From Ktedonobacter racemifer (GTDB taxonomy: Bacteria; Chloroflexota; DTOL01; JACQYG01), in assembly GCA_020723545.1 (NCBI GenBank), contig DYIS01000106.1:1-8379 (forward strand): 8,379 nucleotides of DNA, written 5' to 3'. The notes beneath the pieces are model-generated. The model had not been told where the DNA came from. It made no database searches and saw only the letters and a list, made by a program, of their open reading frames with translations. Every line of letters starts with the position of its first letter. Positions within the stretch are counted from its first letter, which is position 1. Positions 6,297-8,379 of the stretch are shown in pieces. Both the position numbers and the translations under genes were made by a program.

Positions 6297-7040
6297 TTAG
6301 GTAACATCCACGCGACCAAGCCAGAGAATGTCGCCGGATCTGAGCAAGACACGATGGTGAGGCAGCGGAGTAGGTTTCAGGGCGCGGCTGGCCAGAGGCT
6401 TTGAGCGAGTGAGCTCGCCTGCCTGGAAGGTTACATCCTCCAGTGCCAGTTCGATGACGTTGGCTTCATCAGCGGACACACGCAACTCCACCAGGTTGCC
6501 CTCAAAACGCTCGCCGCTACGCAACCAGGCAACCACGCGAGGTGTGATAATCCCACGACGCAACGGTTCTTCAAAGAGCGTCTTGTACCAGAGTAACACT
6601 CGTTCTGGCGGATCGCTGCCAGCCAGGAACCGGTACCAACGGGGCGTGCGTTCCGGGAGCAAGCGCCCCAACCAAGCACCGGCACGGCGGGCTAGGATCA
6701 GACTGGTGACGATATAGATCGCGGTGATGAGAGAATAAGCCGACACGACTAAAACAGGAGCGTCTGCGGCAGTGGATGGGACGTAGACAATCTCCTGGAT
6801 AATCGCAATACGCCCCGTCCACAGGGTGTAGACAAGGGCACCAAGAAAGGCACTGAGAGCCAGAACGCTGATCAGGACAGCATGAATGAAAGTGCTTCCA
6901 ACCACGGCCAGCACAGTTTGTTGGAAGAGATCCGGTGCTCTCTGGTAGCGAGGTCTAGCAGCCAGATAGGCGCGCGAGTAGAGAAAACCGGGAGCGATAA
7001 AGAGCAGTAGGACAACCATCCCTTGCAGGTCAATGCTCAT
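6297..7040 (-). CDS. DUF6338-like membrane protein
   Basis: This 247-residue protein resembles the DUF6338 family of unknown function. Three hydrophobic segments lie in the N-terminal half: about 7-25 (VVLLLFIAPGFLYSRAY, the typical 'PGF' first helix), about 42-74 (long enough for one or two passes) and about 94-116. The C-terminal half, from about 120, is soluble and Arg-rich, probably cytoplasmic. It contains a small beta-barrel-like stretch, VVAWLRSGERFEGNLVELRV (about 168-187), followed by VIELALEDVTF, similar to domains that bind or regulate partners. ATG 7040 has GAGGAG six bases upstream. It begins only 17 bases after the response regulator stop, so it is surely co-transcribed with the two-component genes. 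It could be their effector, or a membrane partner of the sensor. Family assignment is moderate; function is unknown. Confidence 0.65.
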   Translation of the reverse strand: MSIDLQGMVVLLLFIAPGFLYSRAYLAARPRYQRAPDLFQQTVLAVVGSTFIHAVLISVLALSAFLGALVYTLWTGRIAIIQEIVYVPSTAADAPVLVVSAYSLITAIYIVTSLILARRAGAWLGRLLPERTPRWYRFLAGSDPPERVLLWYKTLFEEPLRRGIITPRVVAWLRSGERFEGNLVELRVSADEANVIELALEDVTFQAGELTRSKPLASRALKPTPLPHHRVLLRSGDILWLGRVDVT

Positions 7041-7057
7041 GGTCTGCTCCTCTGATG

Positions 7058-7564
7058 CTATTGCTCGCTATATTCTTCCGGCTTCTCTCGCAGTGCCCGT
7101 TCGAGACGACCTTGAGGGAATGTAACGATCTCACCCCTCAGAAACCTGGCCCGGAGTTCCGCCAGTTCCTTTTCCATCTCATCCGCTTTGCGGAAAGCCT
7201 CCCTTACTATTTGCCGCAACTTTTCCAGTTTGAGGTCTTCCTTCTCCAGAAAGTCCAGTGTGCCAAAGTCGCGGAAAGCACGCCGGGCAAGTTCAGCTGT
7301 ACCATAGCCAGTCACGACGATGGCTGGGATCTTGAGCGCTGCCAGATCCCCCAACAGGATCATGCCGTCACGGTTGTTCTCGTCTGCCGGGCTTAAGCGC
7401 AGGTCAACGATAACCAGTGGATATTCTTTCCGGCGCAGTTCGCCCAGGGCCTCGCCGTAACTGGCGACGGTGGTGACCGCGTAGCCACCGCGTTTTAGGC
7501 TGCTGGCAAGCTGGTCGCGCCAGTCGGGTATGTCTTCAACAATCAGAATGTTTCTGGCTGCCAT
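7058..7564 (-). CDS. Single-domain response regulator (CheY-like receiver)
   Basis: This 168-residue protein has one receiver domain (about 4-125) that takes a phosphoryl group from the neighbouring kinase. The acidic pair is E10-D11 (ILIVEDIPDW). The phosphoacceptor is D54 (VIVDLRL), the switch Thr is T85 (VVTGYG) and the conserved Lys is K108 (DFLEKED). The usual Pro after this Lys is replaced by Glu. The loop after D54 is longer than usual (SPADENNRDG). No DNA-binding or enzymatic output domain follows, only a charged, coiled-coil-like tail (about 126-168, KADEMEKELAELRARFLRGE). Output is therefore likely a protein-protein contact. ATG 7564 has AGGAGG seven bases upstream, placed inside the end of the kinase gene. 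The kinase gene overlaps it by 29 bases, and the DUF6338-like gene follows after 17. Confidence 0.88.
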   Translation of the reverse strand: MAARNILIVEDIPDWRDQLASSLKRGGYAVTTVASYGEALGELRRKEYPLVIVDLRLSPADENNRDGMILLGDLAALKIPAIVVTGYGTAELARRAFRDFGTLDFLEKEDLKLEKLRQIVREAFRKADEMEKELAELRARFLRGEIVTFPQGRLERALREKPEEYSEQ

Positions 7565-8379
7565 CTTTATACCTCCTGTTGTTTTGTTTCAGAGGGACTG
7601 CTGCCGACCCGATCTGATGCGCCGGCAGGTGAATTGTAAACATTGTGCCATGTCCAACATCGCTCTTCAGTTCAATGGTACCGCCTTGCTGGAGTAGAAA
7701 AGTCTTCACCCACCACAAGCCATATCCCATGCTTTCTTCTCGAGTGGTGAAGAAGAGATCAAATACCTTCTCCTGATGAGCTTCCGGGATGCCCACCCCT
7801 GTGTCAGAGAACCATATCTCTACTTGATCCTCCGGCCCCAACCGACTGCCGATCTCCAGCCGGCCGCCGTGAGGCATAGCCTTGACCGCGTTAGAGATCA
7901 GTTCCACGAATACGTCAACGAGCAGAGGGGTGGTGGTAATAGGAGGCAAGTCAGGGCTCAGGATCACGTCCAGCTTGACGGTGTCGGGAAGGGCTGATAG
8001 GGCGACGGCCTCTTCTAACAGCGTATTTACGTCGAGCCGTTGAGTCGGGCCGCCCTTGAACGGCTTGAGCAAAACATCGGCCAGCTCCAGCGTGAATCGC
8101 GTGTTGCGTTCAATTCGACTGAGGTCGCCGTCAACCTGCTCTAATATCTCACCCGCCATCGGGAGTTTGCCCAGGAGTTCCTTCAAGTCTTTGACGGCTA
8201 CCGGAACCAGCGCCACCGTGTTGTTAATGCGATGCGCCAGGGTGGCGGCAGCCTTCCCCAGTGTAGCCCACCGTTCAGCAGCCAGCCGCTGCTCCTGAGC
8301 CCCTTGCAGGGCCTGATAAGCCTTTTGCAGGGCCTGAATCTGCCTGGCGTTCTGAATGGCTACAGCCGCCTGGTTGCCC
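7536..8379 (-). CDS. GAF-type sensor histidine kinase, C-terminal part (5' end outside window)
   Basis: The frame is open to the window edge, so the visible 280 residues are the C-terminal part of a longer kinase. Residues 1-12 (NQAAVAIQNAR) are the typical end of a GAF domain, followed by a Gln-rich coiled coil (13-40). The dimerisation helix carries LAHRINNTV with the phosphoacceptor His at 49. The ATPase domain (about 120-252) has the N-box ELISNAVKAM with Asn at 163, the G1 box DTGVGIP at 192-198, an F-box VFDLFFTTR, the G2 box GYGLWWVK at 218-225 and a final GHGTMFTIHLP. It should phosphorylate the adjacent receiver protein. In the H-box the residue after His is Arg rather than the usual Glu. 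An internal GTG at 8216 opens a shorter frame but would drop the H-box, so it is not the start. The stop at 7536 lies inside the regulator gene. Confidence 0.9.
   Translation of the reverse strand, partial: GNQAAVAIQNARQIQALQKAYQALQGAQEQRLAAERWATLGKAAATLAHRINNTVALVPVAVKDLKELLGKLPMAGEILEQVDGDLSRIERNTRFTLELADVLLKPFKGGPTQRLDVNTLLEEAVALSALPDTVKLDVILSPDLPPITTTPLLVDVFVELISNAVKAMPHGGRLEIGSRLGPEDQVEIWFSDTGVGIPEAHQEKVFDLFFTTREESMGYGLWWVKTFLLQQGGTIELKSDVGHGTMFTIHLPAHQIGSAAVPLKQNNRRYKDGSQKHSDC
7565..7577 (-). promoter_or_regulatory. Strong ribosome binding site of the response regulator, within the kinase gene
   Basis: AGGAGG on the minus strand, seven bases before ATG 7564, embedded in the last codons of the histidine kinase. 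This arrangement suggests coupled translation of the sensor and its regulator. Confidence 0.6.

Noticed and set aside
1..8379. CRISPR arrays, tRNA or rRNA genes, riboswitches, transposases
   Set aside because: Reading through the window, I saw no regularly spaced repeats, cloverleaf-like sequences, conserved rRNA segments or transposase motifs.

Overview
The window is GC-rich bacterial DNA. The large glycosyltransferase gene is strongly GC-biased, while the stretch from about 4200 to 6260 is visibly more AT-rich. My best guess is a Chloroflexota (Anaerolineae-like) chromosome or metagenome contig. The hints are a GT39-type membrane glycosyltransferase with an extra N-terminal extracytoplasmic beta-rich domain, a GAF-type histidine kinase with an 'HRINN' H-box, and a DUF433/DUF5615 pair. 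This assignment is inference from family style, not proof. Almost every gene lies on the minus strand.

Layout, left to right. (1) At 1-366 (+) is the 3' end of a class I glutamine amidotransferase-like peptidase C26 gene, with an apparent single-base frameshift near position 75-97. (2) At 389-2833 (-), convergent with it, is an approximately 814-residue GT-C/GT39-type glycosyltransferase. It has a near-consensus sigma-70 promoter (TTGACA, 17 bp, TACAAT) at 2921-2949. (3) About 500 bases follow without a recognisable gene. (4) At 3351-3954 (-) is a toxin-antitoxin-type pair, DUF433 then DUF5615/PIN-like. Start and stop overlap as GTGA, and a promoter and possible operator lie upstream. The toxin frame is broken by what looks like one missing A. 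(5) An intergenic block follows, holding a decayed palindromic repeat. (6) At 4320-4982 (-) is an unrecognised membrane-anchored or lipoprotein-like protein, and at 5143-5931 (-) a solitary NucS/DUF91-like PD-(D/E)XK nuclease. (7) About 350 bases of AT-richer DNA follow. They include a strong ribosome binding site and ATG that open only 22 codons, possibly the stub of a fourth gene of the next operon. (8) At 6297-8379 (-) is a compact operon: histidine kinase (5' end outside the window), single-domain response regulator, then a DUF6338-like membrane protein.

How they work together. The kinase, regulator and membrane protein are tightly packed (29 bp overlap, then a 17 bp gap) and probably form one signalling unit. 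The regulator has no DNA-binding domain, so its output should be a protein contact, and the membrane protein is the obvious candidate. The middle of the window (toxin-antitoxin pair, stand-alone nuclease, anchored orphan protein, repeat remnants, truncated frames) looks like an accessory or defence-type region inserted between ordinary genes. I found no CRISPR array, tRNA, rRNA, transposase or complete new multi-gene system. The most interesting leads are the kinase/regulator/DUF6338 unit and the split DUF5615 gene.
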